A stretch of DNA of 64,000 bases from assembly GCF_007829815.1 (NCBI RefSeq), contig NZ_VIWT01000001.1:2689501-2753500 (forward strand). The letters run 5' to 3'. Source of the DNA: Kitasatospora viridis (lineage in GTDB: Bacteria > Actinomycetota > Actinomycetes > Streptomycetales > Streptomycetaceae). The notes below the pieces were generated by a model that made no database searches, was not told where the DNA came from, and worked only from the letters and a program-made list of their open reading frames with translations. This document shows, one piece after another, positions 27,412 to 36,210 of the stretch. Made by a program: the position numbers and the translations under genes. Every line of letters begins with the position of its first letter. Position 1 is the stretch's first letter.

Positions 27412-28634
27412 CAGCACCCGTGGCAATCACCGGGCTCGGCCTGCTCACCCCAGCGGGAGAAGGCGTCGATGCCACCTGGAACGCGGTCTGCGCCGGTGTG
27501 AGCACTGCGGGACCCGACCCAGCGCTCACCGGCCTGCCCGTCGACTTCTCCTGCCGCCTCCCCCTCTCGCAGGACGCCCTCGACCAGCGCGTCGGACGCA
27601 CCGCCTGGCGCATGGCGCGGTACGCGAAGTTCGCGGTGCTCGCCGCACGCGAGGCCGTACGCGACGCCGGCCTCGATCCGCGAGCATGGAACGGCGACCG
27701 GGTCGCCGTCGTCATCGGCTGCGGGCTCGGAGGAGCCACGGAGCGGGAAGAACAGGGCAGACGTCTGGAGGAACTGGGCGCTGACATGGTCTCCGCCCTC
27801 ACCATTCCGCTGATCATCCCGAACATGGCCGCCGGCGAGGTCTCCATCGATCTCAAGGCCCACGGGCCCAGCATGGCCCCGGCTACCGCCTGTGCCTCTG
27901 GCGCCACCGCCATCACCGTAGCCCGTGACCTACTGCTCACCGGCCAATGCGATGTCGCGCTTGCAGGAGCCGCAGAAGCGCCCATCAGCCGGCTGACGAC
28001 CACCGGTTTCTGGCGCATGGGCGCTCTCTCCCAGCGCACCAACACGGTCACCGGAGCATCCCGGCCCTTCGCCGCCGACCGCGACGGCTTCGTCTTGGGC
28101 GAAGGCGCTGCCGTCCTCGTCCTGGAACGCACCGAAGACGCCGCCGCGCGCGGCATCCGCCCGCGCGCTCTGCTCGTGGGCTGCGGCAGCGCCTCGGACG
28201 CCTACCACCCCACGGCACCGGCGCAGGACGCCAACGGCGCTGAGAAAGCACTGCGCGCCGCCCTGACAGAGGCGCGACTGGCCCCGCACGATGTCGACCA
28301 CGTCAACGCGCACGGCACCTCTACCCCGCTCGGGGACGCCGGCGAAGCAGCCCTGATCGCCCGCGTGCTGCCGCACCGCCCCAGCGTCACCGCGCCCAAG
28401 GGCGTCCTGGGGCACAGCTGCGGGGCGGCCGGCGCCATCGAGGCGGCCCTCACCGTGCTCACCCTCCAGCACCGCCGCATCCCGCCGATCGCCAACCTGA
28501 CCGCCCCCGCGCCCGAGTTCGACATCGACTGCGTCACCAAACAACCGCGCGATCAGCAGGTGGAGACGGCCGTCAGCCACTCCTTCGGCTTCGGTGGCCA
28601 CAACGTCGTCCTCGCCCTGTCAAGAGCTTCCTGA
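27408..28634 (+). CDS. Beta-ketoacyl-ACP synthase II (FabF-like)
   Basis: A 408-aa condensing enzyme with the complete Cys-His-His set: Cys162 in ATACASGA, His302 in NAHGTSTPLGD, His336 in GVLGHSCGAAG. The closing SHSFGFGGHNVVLAL is the usual C-terminal glycine-rich loop. It is an active-type KAS rather than a chain-length factor because the cysteine is present. It overlaps the ACP gene by 4 bp and is the last large gene of the Ole operon. Possible roles: extra elongation of the PKS or fatty-acyl chain before condensation, or making the second partner acyl chain. Confidence 0.9.
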   Translation: MTAPVAITGLGLLTPAGEGVDATWNAVCAGVSTAGPDPALTGLPVDFSCRLPLSQDALDQRVGRTAWRMARYAKFAVLAAREAVRDAGLDPRAWNGDRVAVVIGCGLGGATEREEQGRRLEELGADMVSALTIPLIIPNMAAGEVSIDLKAHGPSMAPATACASGATAITVARDLLLTGQCDVALAGAAEAPISRLTTTGFWRMGALSQRTNTVTGASRPFAADRDGFVLGEGAAVLVLERTEDAAARGIRPRALLVGCGSASDAYHPTAPAQDANGAEKALRAALTEARLAPHDVDHVNAHGTSTPLGDAGEAALIARVLPHRPSVTAPKGVLGHSCGAAGAIEAALTVLTLQHRRIPPIANLTAPAPEFDIDCVTKQPRDQQVETAVSHSFGFGGHNVVLALSRAS

Positions 28635-28778
28635 CATCCGAACCGACCGCCACGACTCGTTGCGCCGGTCCGGATCAGCCGCCCACTGGAGTCTCGGATC
28701 ACCAGGCGAAGGCCCCCGGCTGTCGCAGTCCCCCGGACGACCGTGCAGGACGAGTCCCATGAGCCGTAGGGAACCAAC

Positions 28779-28952
28779 GTGAAGAACTCTCCGCGCAAAC
28801 CCACTGTCGTCCGGTCAGGCGCATCCGTTCCGTGGCGAGTCACCGAGACGGTGACGGGGCTCCTCGTCCGCGTGCTCCTGCTGGCGGACGAGTTCGTGCT
28901 CTACGTGCTCCCCCGGCGGAAGAACAAGCGCGGAAGCCGCAGCAGGAGCTGA
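28779..28952 (+). CDS. Small basic protein with one hydrophobic helix, hypothetical
   Basis: A 57-aa frame from GTG 28779, with a TAGGG site upstream. It reads as a polar N-terminus (MKNSPRKPTVVRSG), a hydrophobic helix (TGLLVRVLLLADEFVLYVL) and a very basic tail (PRRKNKRGSRSRS), compatible with a small membrane-anchored protein. It follows the KAS II gene by 144 bp on the same strand. No family recognised; it may be a chance frame. Confidence 0.4.
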   Translation: MKNSPRKPTVVRSGASVPWRVTETVTGLLVRVLLLADEFVLYVLPRRKNKRGSRSRS

Positions 28953-29010
28953 TGCGTCCGATGGACCAGCCTGCGGGTTTGTCAGGCCCGCAGGTCGTCG
29001 TGGTGGTGGA

Positions 29011-30213
29011 TCAGTACGCGAAAGTCACCCGAGTACCGGGCTTGTCGATGACGTAACCGTCAACCCGATCGTCGGGGGTGCCGGCCGGGTGGATCGTGGT
29101 GATCGGGCGGGCCTTGCGGTCCTTGGACCAAGCGCGGATGGCGTCGGTCAGGCGGTCGGCGAGCTGGGGGCCGACGGGGCCGTAGCCGGTGGCGCCGAGT
29201 TCCCAGCGGGCCGGGTCCTCGGTCTCGGTGCGGGTGATGGTGAGGTACGCGAGGGAGGTGCCCTCGGCAAGGGCCGGGGTTCGGGTGGGGATCACGAGCT
29301 TGATCAGGCCGCTGTCGATGGCGGCCTGGTCGGCGGCGATGCGGCAGGTGGCGGGGTCGGTGGCGGCCAGACGCAGCCAGACGCCGTCGAAGGACTCGTC
29401 GCCGCGGATCAGCACGCCGGAGCCGGTCTGGGTGGAGGGCTGGTCGAGGACGCCGGCCAGGGCGGTAGGGTCGATGGGCTGGTCGGCGTCCCAGTAGAGG
29501 GAGATCAGGCCGTCGGGGTCGATGGTGGCGGTGTGCTCGCCGTCCTGGCCGATCATGGGGACGAAGCCGCACAGTTCCATGGTGTCGGAGACCATCCGGT
29601 CGCCGTGGCGGACGAAGGCGATGCTGTAGGTGGTGCCGCGCCAGCGGAGCGGGACGACGAGGCGGCCGCCGGTGGCGAGTTGGTCCCACCAGGCCGGCGG
29701 GATGTCCCAGGCGCCGACGGTGACGATCATCCGGGCGGCCGGGCCGTGGGCGGGGGCGCCGAGGCCGCCGTCGCCGGTGATCACGACGACGTCCTTGTTG
29801 CCGGTGGCGGCGAGGGTGTGGCGGGCGTGGGCGGTGACGTCCTCGTCGATGTCGACGGTTGCGACGTGGCCGGTCGGGCCGGTCAGGCGGGCGAGGAGGG
29901 CGGCGTTGTAGCCGGTGCCGGCGCCGATCTCGATGATGCGGTCGCCGGGGTGGACGTCGAGTTGGACCAGCATGTCGGCGACGAGCGAGGGCACGGAGGC
30001 GCAGCTGAGCGGGAGGCCGCCGGCGGGGTTGTCCTTGATGGTGACGGCGATGTCCTTGTAGGCGTCCTCGGCGGTGGCGTCGGGGACGAACTCGTGCCGG
30101 GGGACGGTGCGCATCGCTTCCTCGACCGCGGGGGTGAGGTGGTGGGTGGCCGCGATGGTGTCGACCATGCGCTCGCGCAGGTGCTCGGGTGTGGCGGGGG
30201 CTGCGGTGTTCAT
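29011..30213 (-). CDS. FxLD-system protein methyltransferase (PCMT-like)
   Basis: A 400-aa protein from ATG 30213 (AAGGAG site). Residues about 10-220 are a protein-L-isoaspartate methyltransferase-type domain: VPRHEFVPD, the SAM loop IIEIGAGTGYNAALLARL, and LATGGRLVVPLRW. The roughly 180-residue C-terminal extension (DPTALAGVLDQPSTQTGSG... GYGPVGPQLADRLTDAIRAW) is what distinguishes the methyltransferases found with FxLD and related lanthipeptides. These enzymes methylate aspartate in the modified peptide, giving succinimide or isoaspartate. It lies 23 bp downstream of lanC, last gene of the lanthipeptide unit. Confidence 0.87.
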   Translation of the reverse strand: MNTAAPATPEHLRERMVDTIAATHHLTPAVEEAMRTVPRHEFVPDATAEDAYKDIAVTIKDNPAGGLPLSCASVPSLVADMLVQLDVHPGDRIIEIGAGTGYNAALLARLTGPTGHVATVDIDEDVTAHARHTLAATGNKDVVVITGDGGLGAPAHGPAARMIVTVGAWDIPPAWWDQLATGGRLVVPLRWRGTTYSIAFVRHGDRMVSDTMELCGFVPMIGQDGEHTATIDPDGLISLYWDADQPIDPTALAGVLDQPSTQTGSGVLIRGDESFDGVWLRLAATDPATCRIAADQAAIDSGLIKLVIPTRTPALAEGTSLAYLTITRTETEDPARWELGATGYGPVGPQLADRLTDAIRAWSKDRKARPITTIHPAGTPDDRVDGYVIDKPGTRVTFAY

Positions 30214-30236
30214 CGTGCTCCTTCGTTCGTTAGAGG

Positions 30237-31409
30237 TCAGCCGGCCAGCAGGAGGCAGGCGTCCCAGCGGGTGGGGGGCTCGGTGGCGGTGGTGTGGCGG
30301 ACCAGGTCGATGCCGGTGGTGCCTTCGAGCAGGCCGGTCTCGGCGGGCATCCCGGCGCGGTGGAGGTGCTGGTCGAAGCGGGCGGCGAGGCGGGGCAGTT
30401 CGGCTGCCAGTCGGTCGTCGGCAGCGTCGGCGGCGGCTCGCCAGGTGGTGAGCAGGAGTCCGGCCCAGCCGTGGCAGAGCGTGGCGTCGGAGAGGTCGAA
30501 GAGCTGGACCGGGTCGCGGACGCAGGACAGCAGGGCGTCCTCGGCGGCGCGTTGGCGTCGTGGGTCGGCGAGGGCGAGGCCGGCGAGTTGCTGGGCTCGG
30601 GCCAAGCCGGGAGTGCCGTAGCACCAGGACGGCCGCTGCGGACCCGGGTGGTGGCTGGCCTCGGCGCTCCACTCGGTGCGGGAGATCATCTCCGGCCACC
30701 AGGTGCGGGCCCGGCTGTAGCTCCTCCAGCGGTCCAGCCAGGCGCAGATCCGCTCGATCGCCTCGGGCTGTCCGGCCACGGTGATGCCCCGTCTCATCGC
30801 GCTCGACAGTAGTGCCAGCGGACCGGCGATGCCGTGAGCGATGCCGAAGTTGGCGTGCCCGCCCGGCCAGCGGGGCGAGGGGGTGTCGGACGGGCCGTTG
30901 ACGGACCACCAGCCGGGCAGCTGTTCGCCGTTGACCGTGACCGGCTCGGTGAGGCGGACGAGGTAGGCCAGCACTTCCCGGGCCTGCTGGGTGTCGCCGT
31001 GGCGTTCGAGCAGGTGGGCGCCGATACCGGTCAGGCCGTTGATCAGGTCCCACTCGCGTAGTTCGGCGAGGCGGCCGGCGTCGATGCGGGCGTGGGCAGC
31101 CTCCAGCCGGTGGCGGGTCAGGTCGGCGACATGCTGGTCGAGGACGGCCAGGGCCCGCTGGTAGGCGCCGGGTCCGGCCGTGTTCAGGGTGAACGCGACG
31201 GCGGGGGCGCCGTGGAACAGCCCGGTCGTGGCGGGGTCGGAGCTGATCGGCGCGGCGACCGTGGCGGCGGCAAGCCGGTGGGCGGTGGCCCAGTCGCCGT
31301 CGCCGGTGTGGGCGTACTCGATGTGGGCGAGCACCGGGCCGAGGGCGCCGGCGTCGAGCGACTGGGCCCAGCCCGGTGCCGCCGACCGTTCGGTGGCGAG
31401 GGCGGTCAT
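30237..31409 (-). CDS. lanC: Lanthionine synthetase C-like cyclase
   Basis: A 390-aa LanC-type zinc cyclase that adds cysteine thiols to dehydrated residues to form lanthionine rings. Zinc ligands are visible: Cys263 in SWCYGTPG, and Cys312-His313 in LCHGWAGLL. HANFGIAHGIAGPLALLS is the double-helix repeat motif with the active-site histidine. The ATG overlaps the lanB stop (ATGA), so both were translated as a unit before the IS insertion split lanB. Its expression may now suffer from polarity of the IS. Confidence 0.9.
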   Translation of the reverse strand: MTALATERSAAPGWAQSLDAGALGPVLAHIEYAHTGDGDWATAHRLAAATVAAPISSDPATTGLFHGAPAVAFTLNTAGPGAYQRALAVLDQHVADLTRHRLEAAHARIDAGRLAELREWDLINGLTGIGAHLLERHGDTQQAREVLAYLVRLTEPVTVNGEQLPGWWSVNGPSDTPSPRWPGGHANFGIAHGIAGPLALLSSAMRRGITVAGQPEAIERICAWLDRWRSYSRARTWWPEMISRTEWSAEASHHPGPQRPSWCYGTPGLARAQQLAGLALADPRRQRAAEDALLSCVRDPVQLFDLSDATLCHGWAGLLLTTWRAAADAADDRLAAELPRLAARFDQHLHRAGMPAETGLLEGTTGIDLVRHTTATEPPTRWDACLLLAG

Positions 31410-31944
31410 CGGCGTTGCCCTTCCTGTTGGGCGCGGGCGAGTTGGCGGGCCAGTCGGCGGGCGGCGGCCTCTGCGTCGAGGTCGAGGCCCACCAGGCGGT
31501 TGTGGTGCATGTGCAGGAGGGACTCCACGACGGAGGTGCGGTCGGCGTCCTCGGGCAGCAGCAGTTGGTAGGCGCCCAGGGCCTGGGCGCGGTCATGCTT
31601 GGCCTCGGCCAGCTCGCTGGGCCAGCCGGTGAGGCTGGCCAAGGCGGTGGCCTGGCTGGCGGTCGCCCGTTCGACCGGTGCTGGGCGGCTCGGGTGTTCG
31701 GCGAGCCACGCGGCGCCCGCCTCTTGGCCGAAGAAGCCCTGGGTGATGTGGAGCATGCCGACGGCGACCAGCGCGGTCGGGTGGACCTGGGCTGCTGGCA
31801 GGTGGCGGAGGGCTGCGGCGACCGCTCGGGAGTCGGCGGTGAACACCTCCTCGGCGGCCTCCAGCACCCGGCCGGTGCCGTAGCGGCCGATCTCCGGGGT
31901 GTAGGCGTCGAAGGTCAGTGCGCCGGCCAGGCCGTCGCGGAAGA
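31406..31944 (-). pseudogene. lanB: lanB 3' fragment (C-terminal elimination domain), separated by IS3 insertion
   Basis: Reading frame begins at the IS edge: FRDGLAGALTFDAYTPEIGRYGTGRVLEAAEEVF..., the end of the thiopeptide/lantibiotic-type SpaB_C (glutamate elimination) domain, and runs to the stop overlapping lanC. No ribosome site serves it; ATG 31867 would give only a 153-aa piece. Joined to the 5' fragment at the 3-bp duplication, the frame is continuous. Confidence 0.88.
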
Positions 31945-31972
31945 TTTCAAGTCCAGTGAGACGGTCGTGATG

Positions 31973-33046
31973 CTATGAGGTTTGTGGTGTGGGTTCCCTG
32001 CGCTTGCTGGGGTCGTTGATCCATGCTGTCTGCGGTATCTCGGGCGGCCGGGGACGGCGTCCGAAGCGTTCGGGATGCCGGGCGTATGCCTCGGCGAGGG
32101 TGACGGCCCGCTGGTCGCGGACCTGTTCGGCGGTGCCGAAGTGGACGCTGGCGGGCGTGTGCAGGCCGATGCCCGAGTGCCGGTGCTCGTGGTTGTAGTA
32201 CGAGATGAAGGCGTCGAACCATTCACGTGCATGGGCCAGGGAATCGAAGCGCGGCGGGAAGTCGGCCATGTACTTGACGGTCTTGAACTGGGCCTCGCTG
32301 TAAGGGTTGTCGTTGGAGACCTTGGGGCGCGAGTGGCTCCTGGTGACGCCGAGGTCGGTCAGCAGCTGGGAGACCTTCTTGGAGGTCATGGAAGTGCCGC
32401 GGTCGGCGTGCACGGTCTCGGGGACGATGCCGTTGCGCTCGATGGCCTCGCGGATCAACTCCTCGGCCCGTTCGGCCGATTCGACCGGCTCGACGGTATG
32501 GCCGACGATGTAGCGGCTGAAGATGTCGATGATGACGTAGGCGTGATACCAGATGCCCTTGCGGGGGCCGGCGGCCTTGGTGATGTCCCACGACCACACC
32601 TGCGAGGACGCGGTGGCGACCAGTTCGGGAACCGTCCTGGCCGGGTGGGTGGCCTGCCTGCGCCGCTCGCCCGACTGCCCGCGCTCGCGCAGGATCCGGT
32701 ACATCGTGGAGACCGAGCAGTGGTAGCGCCCGGTGTCCAGCTCGCGGGCCCAGATCTGCGCGGGCGGCAGCTCGGCGTACTCGGGGCTGTTCATCAAGGC
32801 CAGTACCGCATGCCGTTCTTCGGCCGTCAGGGCGGAGGGCTGGACCTGCGGAGATCGGGGCCGGCGCGCGGGCGGCGGTTTCAGTCTTCGGTAGTGGGTG
32901 GCCCGGGAGCGGCCGGTCAGCCGGCATGCGGCCGTGGTGCCCAACTCGTGTTCGACGGCGGTGAACGCCTCGTCCACGACGGGGTCGGCGGCGTGTGTCA
33001 GTCCGCGCTCTCGGAGATCATTTCCAAGAGCGCCGACGCTTTTCCC
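31973..33046 (-). CDS. IS3 transposase OrfB (integrase catalytic domain)
   Basis: The frame, open from about 33214, carries an rve/DDE catalytic core: first Asp in VWSWDITKA, second Asp in VHADRGTSMTS, Glu in NDNPYSEAQFKT, with the HRHSGIGLHTPA C-terminal motif usual for IS3 OrfB. The upstream HTH_21-like region (DEAFTAVEHELGTTAACRLTGRSRATHYR) is also typical. It is probably made as OrfAB by -1 frameshifting near 33039-33046 (GGGAAAAGC on the coding strand); the start given marks that shift, not an initiation codon. All catalytic residues are present, so the element may still move. Confidence 0.88.
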   Translation of the reverse strand, partial: GKSVGALGNDLRERGLTHAADPVVDEAFTAVEHELGTTAACRLTGRSRATHYRRLKPPPARRPRSPQVQPSALTAEERHAVLALMNSPEYAELPPAQIWARELDTGRYHCSVSTMYRILRERGQSGERRRQATHPARTVPELVATASSQVWSWDITKAAGPRKGIWYHAYVIIDIFSRYIVGHTVEPVESAERAEELIREAIERNGIVPETVHADRGTSMTSKKVSQLLTDLGVTRSHSRPKVSNDNPYSEAQFKTVKYMADFPPRFDSLAHAREWFDAFISYYNHEHRHSGIGLHTPASVHFGTAEQVRDQRAVTLAEAYARHPERFGRRPRPPEIPQTAWINDPSKRREPTPQTS

Positions 33047-33381
33047 AGGACCTCCAGCGCGGCCTTGTTCCGGGCGAGTTCCTTCTCCAGCCGTTCCACC
33101 TGCCGGCGCAGCTTCTCGTTCTCGGCCTCGGCGGCGGACTTCTTCGGGCGGGCCGGGCTCGTGCGGTGGTCGACCAGCCTCTCCAGGGCCCCGGCGTCGC
33201 GCGCGGCCCGCCACTCGGTGACGTGCGAGTGGTACAGGCGCTCGCGGCGCAGGACCGCACCCTTCTCGCCCTCGGGCGCGGCGTCGTACTCGGCGACGAT
33301 CCGCAGCTTGTACTCGGGGCTGAACGTGCGGCGCTTCGGCCGGGGAGCCGGGTCAGTGGCGGACGGATTACTGCTGGTCAT
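32998..33381 (-). CDS. IS3 transposase OrfA (helix-turn-helix)
   Basis: A 127-aa DNA-binding subunit: a basic N-terminus (APRPKRRTFSPEYKLRIVAEY) beginning the HTH_Tnp_1 domain, then a leucine-zipper-like coiled coil (NEKLRRQVERLEKELARNK) used for multimerisation. It overlaps the OrfB frame at its 3' end, where the slippery run occurs. Confidence 0.9.
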   Translation of the reverse strand: MTSSNPSATDPAPRPKRRTFSPEYKLRIVAEYDAAPEGEKGAVLRRERLYHSHVTEWRAARDAGALERLVDHRTSPARPKKSAAEAENEKLRRQVERLEKELARNKAALEVLGKASALLEMISESAD

Positions 33382-33414
33382 CAGGGGTGAAACTCCTACT
33401 CGGGCCCTCTCAGG

Positions 33415-35913
33415 CTAACCCGACAAAGCGGGATGTCTCACCCAAGGCTGACAGAGAGGGTCGTGCCGCAGGTGCTCGGTCCACTCGCCGATTTCGCGAG
33501 CGAACGCCGCCTGCCGACCAGAGCCGGTGACTCGAAGGCGCAGGCGCAGGTGGTCGCTCTCGTTCGGGGAGCGGTAGCGGACGAACCAGAAGGCGGGTTC
33601 GTCGAGGACGGCCAGGAGCTTGGGCAGGTGGTCGGCGATGATCTCGGTCAGCACCTCGGGGTGGGTGTGGATCTTCGCGTTCAGCCAGCGGACTGCGTCG
33701 CTGCCGGGCTGGTGGCCGTGGGTGCGGGTGGCCAGGCGGGGCAGCGAGCCGATCAGCGGTGACGGGAGCTGGGGGCCGGAGGCGGTCAAGGGCAGGGCGA
33801 CCTCGTGGGTGTGCCCGCCGATCCAGCCGAGCCCTTCTTCGGCGGGCGGCTCGGTCAGGGTCGCGGTGCCGCGCTTGGCCAACTCGGCTGCAAGGAGGGC
33901 AGTGTGGGCCGGGATGGTGAGGTCTAGGCGCAGGGTGCGGTCGTCGTCGCGCAGGTCCACCACCTGTGGGCAGTGCCAGCGGCTGCGCCAGGCGTCCAGG
34001 TCGGCCGCGTCGGCCCGCGTAAGTCGCCAGCGGGCCGGGGTCAGCACGCAGCGCCCGTACCGGACCCGCGGCAGGAACGGCAGCGTGGCAGCGGTCGGAC
34101 CCCAGTCGAGGCCGGTCCAGGCCGGGGCGAACGCGCGGGACAGATGGGCCAGGAACCGGGCCAGGGGCGGGGCCTGCTTGTCGAGCGCGACCGCGTGGAA
34201 CACCTGCGGCTCGACGACCTGCCGGCGGGACATGCTGACCAGGAACAGGCGGTCGCGGGTCGCGGTGACCGCGAGGTCGTCGAGCCCGATCGCCTCCGCT
34301 CGGCCGGGCGGGCGGTGCTCGCCCAGCGCGATGACGTGCGGCAGGTAGGCGGGGATGCGGGCGATGTTCTCGGCATGCGCGTACAGGGCCGGGAAGGAGA
34401 GCTGGACGGGCAGGGCGCCCTCGACCAGGGTCGGGACGGTGCGGTAGACCGCTGCCAGGTTGGTGCCGGTGGCGGCGGGGCTGAACCGGGAGGTGAGCGT
34501 GCCGGCCGAGCGGGCCGGGGAGACCGTCAGGGTGAACTCACCCCGGTCGAGCGCGTCGGTGTCCGCGGCCTGGACCCGGGCGGCCATCTCCACGTGGGGC
34601 GGTGCGAACCAGGAGTCCACGCGGCGGCCCTCGGTGAGGGCGTCGATGGCCTCGTCGGTGAGGACGATCTCCCTGCTGCCCTGGGCCACGGCCTGCCAGG
34701 CGAGGGCGAGGAGCCGTTCGTCACGGCGCGACGGCTCGATGACCGGCTCCGGCAGGGTGCTGCCCGGGTACTGGGCAGGGAATCCGAGCCCGGTTGCCGG
34801 GTCGACCAGTTCGGTCAGCGGCACCAGCGTGCCGGTGCTGTACCTCTCCCAGAAGGCGCGGTGGTAGTCCCGCCAGACCGCCTCGCCCGAGGGCTCGCGG
34901 GTCAGCTGCAGCAGGGCGCCGGCGGCCCGCTCCAACTCGGTGGCCACGGCGTCGGGTAACCGGACGTCGCAGTCGAGGAGCAGGTCCAGGGCCAGCAGTG
35001 TCCGCCCGGCTCCGGACAGGCTTCGCATCCGGTCGCGGACGGCTCGGCGGGCTTCGGCGAGAGCGCTGCCGAGCTCGGCCCGGTTGTGGGCGTGCAGTTC
35101 CGCGTGGACGGTCTCCAGGTCGCGCACCAGCTGGGCGGTGACGGGCAGGGTGTCGGCCTTGGCGTCGTGCAGTTGGTCGAGGAGGTGGCCGAGGGGATCG
35201 GTGACGGTCAGCGGGGCCCGCAATGCGGTGATCAGGAAGCCGCGGCGAACGAGTTCGGTGAGCATCGCGCTGACCTTCGCCGGGTCCTGACCGACGGCGG
35301 TGGTCAGCCGCTCGGCCAGCACGGCGAAGGGCACCGGGTCGGACGCGTTCTGCTGGACGAAGCGGATCACGGCGTTGTGCCGGACGCTGACCCGGTTCGA
35401 GCCGCCTCGTGGGACCTGCAGCCGGCTCCCCCGCTCGGCGGCGAGGTTGTTGAAGACCACGTCGAGCCGGTCCAGCAACTCGGGGTAGGACTCCAGGGCT
35501 TCGATGATGCTGGCCAGCCACTCGGTGTCCACCCGGGCGACCGGGCGGTGCCCGTCTCCCCACTCGACCGTGGTGCCCGGCCCGAGCGAGGCGCTGGCGA
35601 CGCCGGCGAACAGGCCGAAGGGGGTGGGGCGGCCGGTGAACCGCAGGAGGTAGCGGGCGGCGGACAGGGCCGCCCGGCGGACCTGCTTGTCGGGGACCGG
35701 GCGGCCGTTCACGAGGTCCTCGATCCGGTCCGCCAGGCCGCCGGTGGCCTCCCGGACCGCGGCGGCGAAGCCGGGCCGGGTCCAGACCTCGGCCAGCCAG
35801 GTGCGGCACTGGGCGGTGTTGTTCGGGTCCGGCCACCAGGTGGGCGTGGCAGCCAGTGGTGCGGCAGCGGCGCGCAGGAGGGCGGCGCCGGTGTGCCGGT
35901 AGGGGGTGTGCAT
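33415..35913 (-). pseudogene. lanB: lanB 5' fragment: lanthipeptide dehydratase (glutamylation domain) truncated by IS3
   Basis: Class I lanthipeptide dehydratase; it glutamylates Ser/Thr of the precursor with glutamyl-tRNA and eliminates to dehydroamino acids. Start ATG 35913 follows GGAGGAAC. The Lant_dehydr_N region contains LRFTGRPTPFGLFAGVA, and the start of the SpaB_C domain is seen as WLNAKIHTHPEVL and FWFVRYRSPNESDHLRLRL. After HDPL the frame enters the IS and stops at 33415, so the product lacks most of the elimination domain. The C-terminal remainder is at 31406-31944. The reconstituted protein would be 998 aa, the usual LanB length. Confidence 0.9.
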
Positions 35914-36045
35914 CCGTTCCTCCGCCGATCGGGTCGTGCAGAAGCTGGGGAGCACCCCGCTCGGGGGCGCGTCGTGCGCCCGCCGTGAGACGGGGTCGGC
36001 CGGGGTCGGAAGGCTGGTGCCTCCCGGCCCCGGGCTGATGGCTGG

Positions 36046-36210
36046 TCAGACCGCGCTGATGCACGCCGACGCGCAGGAGGCCCCGCAGCCGTCGGACGAG
36101 CCGCACGCGACGGGCCGCGCCTCGGCGCCGGCCTCGGCGGTCACCGTGACGTCGAGGTCAAGCAGGTCGACGTCCTTCAGGGATGCGGGGATGAGCTGTG
36201 TCGGTGCCAT
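36046..36210 (-). CDS. FxLD-family lanthipeptide precursor
   Basis: A 54-aa peptide from ATG 36210 with an AAGGAACC site. The leader carries the family motif as LLDLDVTV (residues 16-23), the equivalent of F-x-L-D. The core region after about residue 33 has four cysteines (36, 42, 46, 50) and serines at 38, 39, 45, 48 and 52 (ACGSSDGCGASCASACISAV), enough for several thioether rings. It is the first gene of the lanthipeptide unit, 132 bp before lanB. With lanB broken by an IS, the mature product is probably not made in this strain. Confidence 0.87.
   Translation of the reverse strand: MAPTQLIPASLKDVDLLDLDVTVTAEAGAEARPVACGSSDGCGASCASACISAV

Larger units (their letters stand above)
31945..33452 (-). 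mobile_element. IS3-family insertion sequence (about 1.51 kb) in lanB
   Basis: It contains orfA and orfB on the minus strand with an A-A-A-A-G slippery stretch at their overlap. The proposed ends give a 3-bp target duplication, AGA at 31942-31944 and 33453-33455 on the plus strand, and place the perfect TGAGAC inverted repeat at the same offset (bases 13-18) from each end. Deleting the IS plus one AGA fuses the flanks in frame (DPL-FRDGLAG) into a 998-aa LanB. An inner alternative (31956-33441, duplication CCA) has a 7-bp perfect terminal repeat but would leave lanB out of frame. Confidence 0.85.

Noticed and set aside
31956..33441. Alternative IS boundaries with CCA duplication and 7-bp perfect terminal repeat
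   Set aside because: Excision at these points leaves lanB out of frame with a stop, whereas the outer boundaries (31945-33452, AGA duplication) restore a sensible 998-aa protein.
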